This document shows positions 5,643 through 13,855 of a DNA stretch of 28,098 nt, piece by piece. This DNA comes from an uncultured Oscillospiraceae bacterium (GTDB lineage: Bacteria; Bacillota; Clostridia; Oscillospirales; Ruminococcaceae), in contig CAJTMU010000027.1 of assembly GCA_910577365.1 (NCBI GenBank), positions 1-28,098 on the forward strand, in the 5' to 3' direction. The position numbers and the translations under genes are program-made. A model generated the notes under the pieces. That model made no database searches. It was not told where the DNA came from and saw only the letters and a list, made by a program, of their open reading frames with translations. How positions within the stretch are numbered: the first letter of the stretch is position 1; the number at the start of each line of letters is the position of its first letter.

Positions 5643-5756
5643 GAAATTTTCCGCAAGCTGCTGTGGAAGTACATTTTTGCACAGCGAAAAATGCGCTTTT
5701 ACAGCAGAATAGCGCAAACGCCGCAAGGCAGCGTTTGCAGGGGTGCGGAAAATTTC
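5643..5756 (+). repeat. Structured intergenic repeat, copy 1
   Basis: Outer arms GAAATTTTCCGCA (5643-5655) and TGCGGAAAATTTC (5744-5756) are perfect 13-bp inverted repeats. Inside are two hairpins: CTGCTGT with ACAGCAG, and GCAAACGC with GCGTTTGC. Together these make a three-way-junction shape. A left flank with TTAAAAGGGT and CGCCCACGCA is shared with copy 3. The right arm is 10 nt before the AAGGAG of the DUF1934 gene. Confidence 0.75.
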
Positions 5757-5781
5757 AAATCAAAATAAGGAGTTTTAAAGC

Positions 5782-6189
5782 ATGGTAAATATTACGTTCA
5801 ACCTAAAGCAGACCACCGAAGCGGGTACGGACAGCTCCGAGCTGTTTACAAAAGGAGAGTTCCGCGAGCATGGAGGCAGCTATTTTATAGATTACGATGA
5901 GAGCGAAGCCACGGGCTACGGGGGCAGCCATGTGCAGCTTAAAATTGACAACGGACTTATGACCATGACGCGCACCGGTGCGGTGTTTTCAAGCCTTATT
6001 TTTGAAAATGGAAAGCGGCATTATTGCCAGTATGGCACGGAATACGGGGACTGTATGATAGGTATCTCCACCACGGATATGAAAAACAAGCTCGACGAGA
6101 ACGGCGGAGAGATATATGTTAAGTACACTATTGATGTAAACGCGGGGCTTATGGCTACCAACGAGATAACCGTCAGTGTAAAGATGTGA
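5782..6189 (+). CDS. DUF1934 (YwiB-like) beta-barrel protein
   Basis: A 135-residue soluble protein of alternating polar and hydrophobic strands, starting MVNITFNLKQ and ending in an ITVSVKM strand. Pattern and neighbourhood match DUF1934, the family of Bacillus subtilis YwiB, which forms a small lipocalin-like barrel of unknown function and is encoded next to argS in many Firmicutes, as here. There is no signal peptide or membrane segment. The ATG is preceded by AAGGAG with 9-nt spacing, and that ribosome site lies just after repeat copy 1. A ligand-binding role is only suggested by the fold. Confidence 0.8.
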   Translation: MVNITFNLKQTTEAGTDSSELFTKGEFREHGGSYFIDYDESEATGYGGSHVQLKIDNGLMTMTRTGAVFSSLIFENGKRHYCQYGTEYGDCMIGISTTDMKNKLDENGGEIYVKYTIDVNAGLMATNEITVSVKM

Positions 6190-6291
6190 GCGGCGGCAAG
6201 TCAGCCGCTTAAGGCAATTACGGCGGAGAGCCGCACAAAAATCAAGAGATAAAAAGTACTGAAAGCAGACGTTAGCTGAACGTCCATGCAT

Positions 6292-6394
6292 GAATTTTAC
6301 GCAAGCCGATATGAAAGCGCAGCAATGTGAAACGGAGCTTTCTATCGAGGCTGACGGGACTCGTTGAAGACGGGTGTAGTGGTGCGGAAGATTC
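6292..6394 (+). repeat. Structured intergenic repeat, copy 2
   Basis: Outer arms GAATTTTACGCA (6292-6303) and TGCGGAAGATTC (6383-6394) pair at 10 of 12 positions. The inner hairpin is CGATA-t-GAAAGC with GCTTTC-TATCG, followed by a weaker one (ACTCG with CGGGT). The 40 bases ending at 6290 align without gaps to an opposite-strand segment at 20091-20130 (30 of 40 identical). The right arm is 9 nt before the AAGGAG of argS. Confidence 0.7.
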
Positions 6395-6417
6395 TTTTCA
6401 GATAAGGAGACAGAAAA

Positions 6418-8175
6418 ATGTATAACGCGGTCAATGAAGCAAAAAATCAGGTCAGTGAAGTAATTATGGAGGCGCTTGGGCGGCTCACAGGCTCGGGGAA
6501 AATACCCGCAGAGCCGCTGCCGCCGTTTCAGGTAACAATCCCTGCGGATTCCTCCCATGGAGATTTTTCGGCAAATGTTGCGTTGGTGTCCGCAAAGACG
6601 CTTAAAAGCAATCCGAGGGCTGTCGCGCAGATGATAGCGGAGGCGGCTGAGCTTGCGGGTACGGCGTTTGACAAGGTGGAAGTAGCAGGACCGGGATTTC
6701 TCAATTTCTTTGTGGGAAATGTCTGGTTTGCGGACGTGGTAAGAAACGCGGTGAAGCTTGGCAGGGACTACGGCAAGACCGACCTTGGCAAGGGTAAGCG
6801 AATGTTGGTGGAGTTTGTATCGGCTAACCCCACAGGTCCCATGCATATAGGAAACGCGAGGGGCGGCGCTATCGGAGACTGCTTGTCATCGCTGCTGGCA
6901 GAAGCGGGCTATGAGGTCAGCCGCGAGTTTTATATAAACGATGCGGGAAATCAGGTTGAAAAGTTCGGGAAGTCGCTGTCGCTGCGGTATATGCAGGTGT
7001 GCGGCGAGGCGGGGCAGCGCGTTGCCGCGGAAAACAAGGACATAGACAGCTTTACAAAGGCGATTTACGGCGAGGACGGAAATTCTCCCGAGTTCCCCAT
7101 GCCTGAGGACGTGTACTTAGGACAGGATATCATCGAGCACGCAAAGAATTACTTTGATTTAAACGGGGACAAGCTTGCGGCGGTATCCGAGGAGGAACGC
7201 AGGAAGGCTCTCACGGAGTACGCTTTGCCGCTTAACATAGAGCGTCTTGAGCAGGATCTGCTGAAATACCGTATCAAATACGACAATTGGTTCAAGGAAA
7301 GCAGCCTGCACCAAAGCGGCGCAGTTGCTGAGGTTATTGAGAAGCTCAAAGCGGGCGGTCATACCTATGAGCAGGACGGCGCGCTGTGGCTGAGAGCCAC
7401 CGATTTCGGCGGAGACAAGGATTTCGTGCTGGTGCGCTCCAACGGATTCCCTACTTATATAGTACCCGATATCGCATATCACTATAATAAGCTGATAACA
7501 CGAGGCTATGACAAGGCGATAAACGTGCTTGGCGCGGATCATCACGGCTATGTGCAGCGAATGAGAATATGCCTGTCAGCAATGGGAATAGATGACAGCA
7601 GGCTGGACGTGGTAATAATGCAGATGGTAATGCTTGTTCGCGGCGGCGAGGCAGTAAAGCTGTCAAAGCGCTCTGGCAAGGCTATAACGCTTACCACGCT
7701 GCTTGATGAAGTACCGCTTGATGCGGCAAGATTTTTCTTCAATCTGCGCAATTCCGACACGCATCTTGAGTTTGACCTTGATTTAGCCGTCGAGGAGAGC
7801 AGCAAGAATCCCGTTTATTATGTGCAGTACGCACACGCGCGTATTTGCCGTGTTATTGAAAAAATGTCTGAGGACGGAGCGGTGTATGGCGGCGGTGAGG
7901 TATCCTACACCGAGCCTGCGGAGTTTGCCTTGGTGCGCAAGATAGCGGAAATGCCAGAGATGATAAACGACGCGGCAAAAGAGTATAATCCATCCGCGCT
8001 GACGAGATACGCCTTTGAGCTGGCGCAGAGCTACCACAAATTCTACGACAGCTGCTCAATAAAGGACGCAGAGCAGCCCGTTAAGCTGTCGCGGCTGGCG
8101 CTTTGCGAGGCAGCGAGAACGGTTCTGCGCAACGTTCTGGCGCTGCTTAAGGTGGATGCTCCCGAAAAAATGTAG
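6418..8175 (+). CDS. argS: Arginyl-tRNA synthetase
   Basis: A 585-residue class I synthetase that charges tRNA-Arg. The N-terminal Add-1 domain (about residues 1-110) binds the tRNA D-loop. The HIGH signature appears as HIGN at 143-146 within ANPTGPMHIGNARGG, and the KMSKS-like loop as KLSKRSG near residue 420. The C-terminal all-helical DALR anticodon-binding domain includes a SYHKFYDSC stretch near 545. Length and domain order are canonical. The ATG is preceded by AAGGAG at 8 nt. It follows the YwiB-like gene as in Bacillus, but with a 228-bp gap containing repeat copy 2. No T-box leader was seen. Confidence 0.97.
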   Translation: MYNAVNEAKNQVSEVIMEALGRLTGSGKIPAEPLPPFQVTIPADSSHGDFSANVALVSAKTLKSNPRAVAQMIAEAAELAGTAFDKVEVAGPGFLNFFVGNVWFADVVRNAVKLGRDYGKTDLGKGKRMLVEFVSANPTGPMHIGNARGGAIGDCLSSLLAEAGYEVSREFYINDAGNQVEKFGKSLSLRYMQVCGEAGQRVAAENKDIDSFTKAIYGEDGNSPEFPMPEDVYLGQDIIEHAKNYFDLNGDKLAAVSEEERRKALTEYALPLNIERLEQDLLKYRIKYDNWFKESSLHQSGAVAEVIEKLKAGGHTYEQDGALWLRATDFGGDKDFVLVRSNGFPTYIVPDIAYHYNKLITRGYDKAINVLGADHHGYVQRMRICLSAMGIDDSRLDVVIMQMVMLVRGGEAVKLSKRSGKAITLTTLLDEVPLDAARFFFNLRNSDTHLEFDLDLAVEESSKNPVYYVQYAHARICRVIEKMSEDGAVYGGGEVSYTEPAEFALVRKIAEMPEMINDAAKEYNPSALTRYAFELAQSYHKFYDSCSIKDAEQPVKLSRLALCEAARTVLRNVLALLKVDAPEKM

Positions 8176-8214
8176 ACAGGAAGATCGGATATAATAGGCT
8201 GGGGGAAAGAAATG

Positions 8215-8274
8215 GGTAAGAGGTGACGGAAGACGGAGCCTTACTTTATCACAGCGCACGCCCTCTTGCCTTTT
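8215..8274 (+). terminator. Possible weak terminator after argS
   Basis: GGTAAGAGG (8215-8223) pairs with CCTCTTGCC (8262-8270) across a 38-nt loop, followed by only four T. It lies between argS and the next start. The long loop and short T run make it doubtful; it may be partial or merely a leader hairpin. Confidence 0.3.
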
Positions 8275-8288
8275 AACGGTGTAAATGA

Positions 8289-10931
8289 ATGTATAAAGTT
8301 GAAAAGAAATATTACCTTAAAGCATTTTTGTTAGCGCTGATAATGGGCATGGTGCTTCTGCTTCCGTTTGTGGCGATTGACGGAGGGTATTTTATATTCT
8401 ACGGTGACTACAATGCTCAGCAGATACCATTTTACAAAACCTGTATCAACGCGGTTCAGAACGGCAGCTTTGGCTGGAACTGGCAGACTGATCTCGGAGT
8501 CAATTTTATAGGCTCGTACAGCTTCTATACGCTGGGCAGCCCCTTTTTCTGGCTGGCGGCAATGTTCCCCGTTGATATATCGCAATATCTTATGGCGCCG
8601 CTAATGGCGCTCAAGCTTGCACTTTCGTCGCTTTTTGCCTTTATTTATATCAGGCGATTTGTGAAAAAGCCGCAGACCGCTCTTATCGGCGGGCTGCTTT
8701 ATGCTTTTTCGGGATATTCGATGTACAACATCTTCTTCAATCACTTCCACGAAGCGATAGTGTTTTTCCCGCTGCTGCTTATTGGACTGGAAGAGGCAGT
8801 AGTGAACAGACGGCGCGGTCTTTTTGCACTGACGGTGGCGCTTAACGCTTTTGTAAATTACTTTTTCTTTATCGGTGAATGTATTTTTCTGGTGTTTTAT
8901 TTCGCGGTAAGAATGATGATGGACAGAAGCTTCCGCCTGAAGCTTATTGATTTTTTGTGCCTTGCCTTTGAGAGCGTAGCGGGTGTTATGCTGGCGGGAA
9001 TGCTGTTCGTACCATCAATATTTCAAGTGCTGGACGTTCCGCGCTCCACTTCCATGCTTGCTGGCTGGAACTTTCTGTTTTATGGCAGCGTTCAGCGATA
9101 CGGTCTTATACTGGAATCCATGTTCTTTCCGCCAGAAGTCGCAGCGCGTACCAACATGTTCACCGAGGCTAACGCAAAATGGTCAAGCGTGGCGCTGTAT
9201 CTGCCTCTGTTTTCAATGGTGGGCGTAATCGCGTTTATGAAGGGCGCAAAAGGTCACTGGGCGAGGGCGCTGCTGGGTATATGTCTGCTTATGGCGTTTG
9301 TTCCGGGACTTAACGCGTCGTTTGTGCTGTTCAACAGCAGCTTCTACACGCGCTGGTTCTATATGCCGGAGCTTATCTGCTGCTTTGCTACGGTCTATGC
9401 GCTGGAGCACGGGGAGTTTGACTTTAAGCTCGGATTCAGATCATGCGCGGGAGTAGTGGCGGTAATGTCGCTGCTGGTAATGCTCGCCCCCTTTAAAATT
9501 ACCGAAAAAATAAAAACCGAGGACGGCATTGAGGAAGAAGTAACCGATATCGTTCCCCATGTTTTCGGGGACTTCAAATACGCAGTGTTTGTTTCGATAG
9601 GACTTGCCGTGGGATTTCTGGTAATATTGTATTTAGTTCTAAGGCAGCGGGAGAAGCTGCGCGCGGAAGCCTTCACACGCAGACTTACGGCGATAACAAT
9701 ATTTTGCTGTATGATGTTGGGGTATTATTTCGTGGGCTACGGCAGGATACTCGGTCCCTATATCCGCGACTATAATAACACTGTTTCGGCGGACATACGA
9801 ATAAACGACGCCGATTTTCACCGTATTGAGGGAGTCGGTGAAATGAACAACGTAAACATGCTTTGGAATATGAGCTCTTTAAAAAGCTTTACAAGCATTA
9901 TTCCCAGTTCCACCTTTGATCTGTATGAAATGCTGGACATAGAGCGCTCGGTAAATTCCGCTCCCGAGGAGGATCGCTACGCGCTGCGCGCGCTTACACG
10001 GGTAAAATATATCATGATCCCTGAGGACAAGGAGAATCGCGACAGCCTGTTGGAAAAATTGGCGATTTATGAATATATGGACACCATGAGCGGTTATGAA
10101 ATATACTCAACGGAGTATGCACTACCTATGGGATTTGCGTATGACGAATATGTCACGGAGGATAACAGCGGCAGCAGCGGTGCCGTGGACAAATTGATGG
10201 TAAGGGCAGTGATACTGTCCGATGAACAGGCGGAAAAGTATTCGGATATCCTCTCACCGCTTAGCGAGGAACAGATAAAGATAACTACTCTGGAGCGCTT
10301 TAAGGAAGACGCGGCGCGGCGCATAGAGCAGGGCGTTTCACGCTTCAGTGTTGACAACAGTGGATTTTCGGCAATAAGCAATTTTGAAACGGATAAGCTG
10401 GTTATGTTCAGTGTTCCGTTTGACAGCGGCTGGAGCGCGGTTATAGACGGAGCGGCTGCTGATATAGAAAAGGTGAACGGCGGATTTATGGCGGTGAAAG
10501 TGCCCGCAGGGTATCACGAGGTTGTGTTTGCTTACAGAACACCTGGTCTTGCGATGGGAATTATTTTCACCATTGCGGGAGCGGTGCTGATAGCGGCGTA
10601 TATTGTGTATTTCGTGCGATTCAGCCGTCACAAACCACGTCCCTACGCACACTTGTATTTTCAGGACCAAGTGGAGGGCGTGAAGGCTCACGACACTTAT
10701 ATAACACAGCTTACAAGGCAAATTAAAGACTGTGTCGAAAAAACCGTTGTGCGGGAGAATGACGAGAATAAGGAACTAACTTGGCCAGAGGTGGAAAAGG
10801 ATTTTATGGATACCGGTCGTTATGATTTCAGCAAACTGACTCCTAAGCAACGTGCCTCACATATAACTGAGGAGGACGAAGCGTTCAACGTGCTTAAAGA
10901 GCTTGACGAGAAGAAAGACGACAAGTGGTAA
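8289..10931 (+). CDS. YfhO family multi-pass membrane protein (putative glycosyltransferase)
   Basis: An 880-residue membrane protein. A first membrane helix (about residues 12-32) is followed by an outside loop with GDYNAQQIPF, typical of YfhO and GT-C type enzymes, whose loop aspartate is thought to be catalytic. About a dozen further helices fill residues 85-480. A large extracytoplasmic domain (about 490-770) follows, then a last helix (near 770-795) and a charged tail of about 85 residues. In Gram-positives YfhO-like proteins glycosylate teichoic acids or related envelope polymers using lipid-linked sugars; the sugar and acceptor here are unknown. The start is the only in-frame ATG near the first helix; no clear ribosome site precedes it. 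The long acidic tail is more than the core family needs. Confidence 0.88.
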   Translation: MYKVEKKYYLKAFLLALIMGMVLLLPFVAIDGGYFIFYGDYNAQQIPFYKTCINAVQNGSFGWNWQTDLGVNFIGSYSFYTLGSPFFWLAAMFPVDISQYLMAPLMALKLALSSLFAFIYIRRFVKKPQTALIGGLLYAFSGYSMYNIFFNHFHEAIVFFPLLLIGLEEAVVNRRRGLFALTVALNAFVNYFFFIGECIFLVFYFAVRMMMDRSFRLKLIDFLCLAFESVAGVMLAGMLFVPSIFQVLDVPRSTSMLAGWNFLFYGSVQRYGLILESMFFPPEVAARTNMFTEANAKWSSVALYLPLFSMVGVIAFMKGAKGHWARALLGICLLMAFVPGLNASFVLFNSSFYTRWFYMPELICCFATVYALEHGEFDFKLGFRSCAGVVAVMSLLVMLAPFKITEKIKTEDGIEEEVTDIVPHVFGDFKYAVFVSIGLAVGFLVILYLVLRQREKLRAEAFTRRLTAITIFCCMMLGYYFVGYGRILGPYIRDYNNTVSADIRINDADFHRIEGVGEMNNVNMLWNMSSLKSFTSIIPSSTFDLYEMLDIERSVNSAPEEDRYALRALTRVKYIMIPEDKENRDSLLEKLAIYEYMDTMSGYEIYSTEYALPMGFAYDEYVTEDNSGSSGAVDKLMVRAVILSDEQAEKYSDILSPLSEEQIKITTLERFKEDAARRIEQGVSRFSVDNSGFSAISNFETDKLVMFSVPFDSGWSAVIDGAAADIEKVNGGFMAVKVPAGYHEVVFAYRTPGLAMGIIFTIAGAVLIAAYIVYFVRFSRHKPRPYAHLYFQDQVEGVKAHDTYITQLTRQIKDCVEKTVVRENDENKELTWPEVEKDFMDTGRYDFSKLTPKQRASHITEEDEAFNVLKELDEKKDDKW

Positions 10932-11106
10932 TCGGCTAAAGCCGCGTGTTGATTCCGGCACAAAGGAGCGTTCAGAACCGCAGGACAAAATGCCCAAGCA
11001 GAAATTTCCTTCGTAGATGTCGGGTAATAGCGGTTAGTAGTCGGTTGGCACGCAATAATCGAGGAGCAAGGGGCGTTAAAAGGGTGGTAACATAACGCCC
11101 ATGCAT
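10932..11106 (+). repeat. Degenerate heads of the intergenic repeat in tandem
   Basis: Two head-like segments lie in a row. The first (about 10969-11010) contains ATGCCCAAGCAGAAATTTCC; the second (11070-11106) contains GGCGTT and AACGCCCATGCATG, which pair as a GGCGTT/AACGCC stem. The second leads into repeat copy 3. This suggests a duplicated or nested insertion of the element. No gene was found in this interval. Confidence 0.45.
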
Positions 11107-11224
11107 GAATTTTTCGCAAGCCGGCAGCAAAGCTCCGTTTTTCGCTTTGCGGAAGACAGTGTTTTGCTGCCAAGGCCATTTGCAGTTATCAACAAATCCG
11201 AAAATGAAGCGGTGCGGAAAATTC
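11107..11224 (+). repeat. Structured intergenic repeat, copy 3
   Basis: Outer arms GAATTTTTCGCA (11107-11118) and TGCGGAAAATTC (11213-11224) pair at 11 of 12 positions. The inner hairpins are GGCAGCAAA with TTTGCTGCC, then ATTTG with CAAAT. The right arm is 9 nt before the AAGGAG of the Nudix gene. The head matches copy 2 closely (CCATGCATGAATTTT, then CGCAAGCCG). Confidence 0.75.
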
Positions 11225-11245
11225 TTTTAAATTAAGGAGAAAAAT

Positions 11246-11794
11246 ATGCATCTTGATGAAAAGACGCTTTCGAGCGAGCAAAAGTTTGACGGGAAGATAG
11301 TGAAGCTGTATGTGGATTCCGTAGAGCTGGAGGATGGCAAAAAAAGCTTCCGCGAGGTTATAAAACACCCGGGTGGAGTGTGTGTGCTGCCGCTCGACGA
11401 GGAGGAAAACGTGCTGTTTGTAAAGCAGTTCAGATATCCTCACCAAAAGGTTCTGCTGGAAATTCCCGCAGGAAAGCTGGAGTACGGAGAGAATCATGCG
11501 GAGTGCGGCTTGAGGGAGCTTAAGGAGGAAACTGGCTGCACCTGCGACAGATACGAATATCTGGGAAGCCTTATTCCTACTCCTGCGTATTGCGGAGAGG
11601 TAATTCATATGTATTTGGCGCGCGGTCTGCATTACGGAGAGCAGAAGCTGGATTCCGGTGAATTTCTGGATATAGAAAAAATACCGCTGAACAGAGCGGT
11701 AGAAATGATTATGAATAATGAGATAGAAGATTCCAAAACGCAGATTGCCGTATTGAAAACGCGGCTGAAGCTGGATTCGGAGCGGACGGATTAA
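11246..11794 (+). CDS. Nudix hydrolase, ADP-ribose pyrophosphatase type
   Basis: A 182-residue Nudix protein. The Nudix box (GX5EX7REUXEEXGU) spans residues 76-98, with the REL-KEE-TGC core at 90-98, so the metal-binding glutamates are intact. The preceding VKQFRYP and LEIPAGKLE segments are typical of the ADP-ribose pyrophosphatase (NudF/YqkG) group, which splits ADP-ribose to AMP and ribose 5-phosphate. Family members differ in substrate, so this is a group-level call. The ATG has AAGGAG at 6 nt. It converges with spoVG, and a hairpin spans its stop codon. Confidence 0.9.
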   Translation: MHLDEKTLSSEQKFDGKIVKLYVDSVELEDGKKSFREVIKHPGGVCVLPLDEEENVLFVKQFRYPHQKVLLEIPAGKLEYGENHAECGLRELKEETGCTCDRYEYLGSLIPTPAYCGEVIHMYLARGLHYGEQKLDSGEFLDIEKIPLNRAVEMIMNNEIEDSKTQIAVLKTRLKLDSERTD

Positions 11795-11803
11795 GCCGCT
11801 CCG
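11778..11803. terminator. Hairpin between convergent Nudix and spoVG genes
   Basis: CGGAGCGG (11778-11785) pairs with CCGCTCCG (11796-11803), an 8-bp GC-rich stem across the Nudix stop codon. No clear T run follows on either strand, so it may be a weak two-way terminator or only a barrier between convergent genes. Confidence 0.4.
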
Positions 11804-11808
11804 AGCCA

Positions 11809-12066
11809 TTATTGAACATATTCGCGGTAAGCGTCGAGAATTTGTTCCTCGATTTTCTCGCGGACGTTCGCCGAAATAGGGTGGATTATATCGCGGAAAA
11901 TACCGCTGTCCTCGCGGCGGCTTGGCATTGCAACAAACATTCGCTCGTCGCCCTGCACCAGCTTGATGTCGTGGATAGCGATGGCATTGTCGATAGTGAT
12001 GGACACTACGGCGCGAAGCCTGCCTTCGTGCATTGTCTTTCTGATTTTGATATCGCTGATTTCCAT
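11809..12066 (-). CDS. spoVG: SpoVG septation/sporulation regulator
   Basis: An 85-residue protein starting MEISDIKIRK, with the SpoVG core (GRLRAVVSIT, AIHDIKLVQG, FVAMPSRR, FRDIIHPI). The start chosen is the ATG at 12066, which has GGAGGAAAACT in front of it and matches the family N-terminus; an upstream ATG adding 14 residues lacks support. SpoVG is a small nucleic-acid-binding regulator that affects septum formation, sporulation entry and cell-wall genes. It neighbours murC and zapA here, a plausible cell-envelope setting. It is transcribed alone and leftward, and no sigma-H promoter could be confidently placed. Confidence 0.95.
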   Translation of the reverse strand: MEISDIKIRKTMHEGRLRAVVSITIDNAIAIHDIKLVQGDERMFVAMPSRREDSGIFRDIIHPISANVREKIEEQILDAYREYVQ

Positions 12067-12466
12067 AGTTTTCCTCCAGTTAAGCGTTGCGCTTGATGTT
12101 ATTTGCAAAAGTTATTGTGGGAATTTTAAGGCGGAATATTCATAAAAACAGGCAAAAAAGCATATAATTTTTGCGGCGGAGCATAAGCGGACAGCCGAAT
12201 GCCGAATTGGCAGAGATTTCTGGAGCGCCGCAGGCTCGTATTCAAGTAAAACCGTTAAAGAATCACCAAAAATATACATATGCGTTCTGCTTGCGCGTTA
12301 ATTTCAAAAGGCGGAAATTTGGGAAATAAACCGTTTCCTGCCGCAGACGCGCGGGGCAGGGCATGAACAGCTTTGTGCGGCATTGCGGATATTCTCATAG
12401 CTTTTTGACGGAGCATTTGCATATCCCGCAGGAATTTTGAAATTTTTTAATAAGGAGCTGCTTATC
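12067..12466. other. Divergent intergenic region between spoVG and murC
   Basis: No gene was found in these 400 bp. A possible rightward promoter for murC is TTCATA (12139-12144), 18 bp, TATAAT (12163-12168), which would leave a leader of about 290 nt. Just before murC the sequence CCGCAGGAATTTT, GAAATTTTTT, AATAAGGAG looks like the left arm of the structured repeat joined directly to its right flank, perhaps an internally deleted copy. Confidence 0.35.
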
Positions 12467-13855
12467 TTGGAGAATTTTCTTAAAGGAAAAAAGCACGTGC
12501 ATTTTATAGGTATAGGCGGCAGCGGAATGTACCCGCTGGCGCAGATACTGCATACACAGGGGTATTATCTTACGGGTTCGGACAATAACGAAACCACTAC
12601 GCTTGAGGCGGTAAGAAGCATGGGTATCCCTGTAATGGTTGGTCAGCGCGCCGAAAATATCAAGGGCGCGGATCTGATAGTGTATTCCGCTGCCATCATG
12701 GAGGATAATCCCGAGCTGGTCGCTGCGCGCGAGGCGAAAAAAAACGGCGTGATCCTCAGGGAAAGAAGCGACTTGCTGGGGCTTGTAACATCGCAGTATA
12801 AAAGTAATTTCTGTGTTTCGGGCACTCACGGAAAGACCACCGTTACCTCAATGCTCACCATGATACTGCTTGCGGCAGGCATCGACGCTTCCGCAGTTAT
12901 AGGAGGCAAGCTGAGAGCCATCGGCGGCAGCGGGCGCGCAGGCAACAGCGACTATATGGTGTGCGAGGCGTGCGAATTTAAGGATACGTTTCTGAAACTG
13001 TTCCCGAGGTATTCCATAGTTCTCAATATTGACAGAGATCATATGGATTATTTTAAAAATATGGAGAACCTCAAGCGCTCTTTCCGCTGGTTTTGTGAAC
13101 ATACGAGCGACACCGTAGTTGCGAACGGCGACGATGAGAATGTCCGTGAGGTTATGAGCGCCTGCGTTTTTAAGGATAAATTTGTCACTTTCGGAAAAAG
13201 CGCCGACAACGATTTTTACCCTGAGGATATCCGTCTGATTTCGGATTTCAGACGGGAGTTTTCTCTTATGCATAAGGGAAGCGAGTTGTGCAGAATAGGC
13301 ATAAACGTCCCGGGGCTGCATAACGTTTACAACGCGGTGGCTGCCTGCGCGGCGGCTTATTCGGCGGGTATTCCCGTTTCGGCAATGCGCGAGGGACTGG
13401 AGCAGTTTGGCGGAGCAATGCGCCGGTTTGAGCGCAGGGCGGAAATTAACGGCATAACCATTGTTGATGACTACGGGCACCATCCCGCGGAGATAGCCGC
13501 CACATTGAAAACGGCAAAGGAAATGAGCTTCAAGAGAGTGTGGGTAATACATCAGCCATTCACATATTCGCGTACATCAATGCTTCTTGATGAGTTTGCA
13601 GAGGCACTGTCCATAGCGGACAGGGTAGTGCTAACCGAGATAATGGGCAGCCGCGAAAAAAATACCTATAATATATATTCAAAGGATCTGGCGGAGAAAA
13701 TAGACGGCTGCGTGTGGTTTCCCACGTTTGAGGAGGTCGCGCGGTACGCGGCGGAAAATCTTGCGGCGGGCGACTTGGTGATAACTACGGGTTGTGGGGA
13801 CGTTTACAAGGTCGCGGATATGTTGATTGAAATATTGAACGGAGCGGAAAAATGA
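12467..13855 (+). CDS. murC: UDP-N-acetylmuramate--L-alanine ligase
   Basis: MurC adds L-alanine to UDP-MurNAc, the first amino acid of the peptidoglycan stem. The N-terminal Rossmann domain has HFIGIGGSGM, the central ATPase domain has the P-loop GTHGKTT (residues 119-125 from this start), and the DYGHHPAEI motif marks the C-terminal Mur ligase part. I chose TTG at 12467 because AAGGAG lies 9 nt upstream and the protein then begins MENFLKGKKHVHF like its relatives (462 residues). A TTG at 12437 would add ten residues but has no good ribosome site. The stop overlaps the next gene start (ATGA), so the two are probably co-translated. Confidence 0.95.
   Translation: MENFLKGKKHVHFIGIGGSGMYPLAQILHTQGYYLTGSDNNETTTLEAVRSMGIPVMVGQRAENIKGADLIVYSAAIMEDNPELVAAREAKKNGVILRERSDLLGLVTSQYKSNFCVSGTHGKTTVTSMLTMILLAAGIDASAVIGGKLRAIGGSGRAGNSDYMVCEACEFKDTFLKLFPRYSIVLNIDRDHMDYFKNMENLKRSFRWFCEHTSDTVVANGDDENVREVMSACVFKDKFVTFGKSADNDFYPEDIRLISDFRREFSLMHKGSELCRIGINVPGLHNVYNAVAACAAAYSAGIPVSAMREGLEQFGGAMRRFERRAEINGITIVDDYGHHPAEIAATLKTAKEMSFKRVWVIHQPFTYSRTSMLLDEFAEALSIADRVVLTEIMGSREKNTYNIYSKDLAEKIDGCVWFPTFEEVARYAAENLAAGDLVITTGCGDVYKVADMLIEILNGAEK

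Noticed and set aside
5989..6846. 285-codon leftward frame over the DUF1934-argS gap
   Set aside because: It is antisense to two well-supported genes and a repeat copy, with a His/Arg/Cys-rich non-protein-like composition.
10820..11179. Leftward frame with repeated peptide pattern (AWAxC...NAP)
   Set aside because: The peptide repetition only reflects the tandem DNA repeat heads; the frame overlaps the end of the yfhO-like gene and lacks a start signal.
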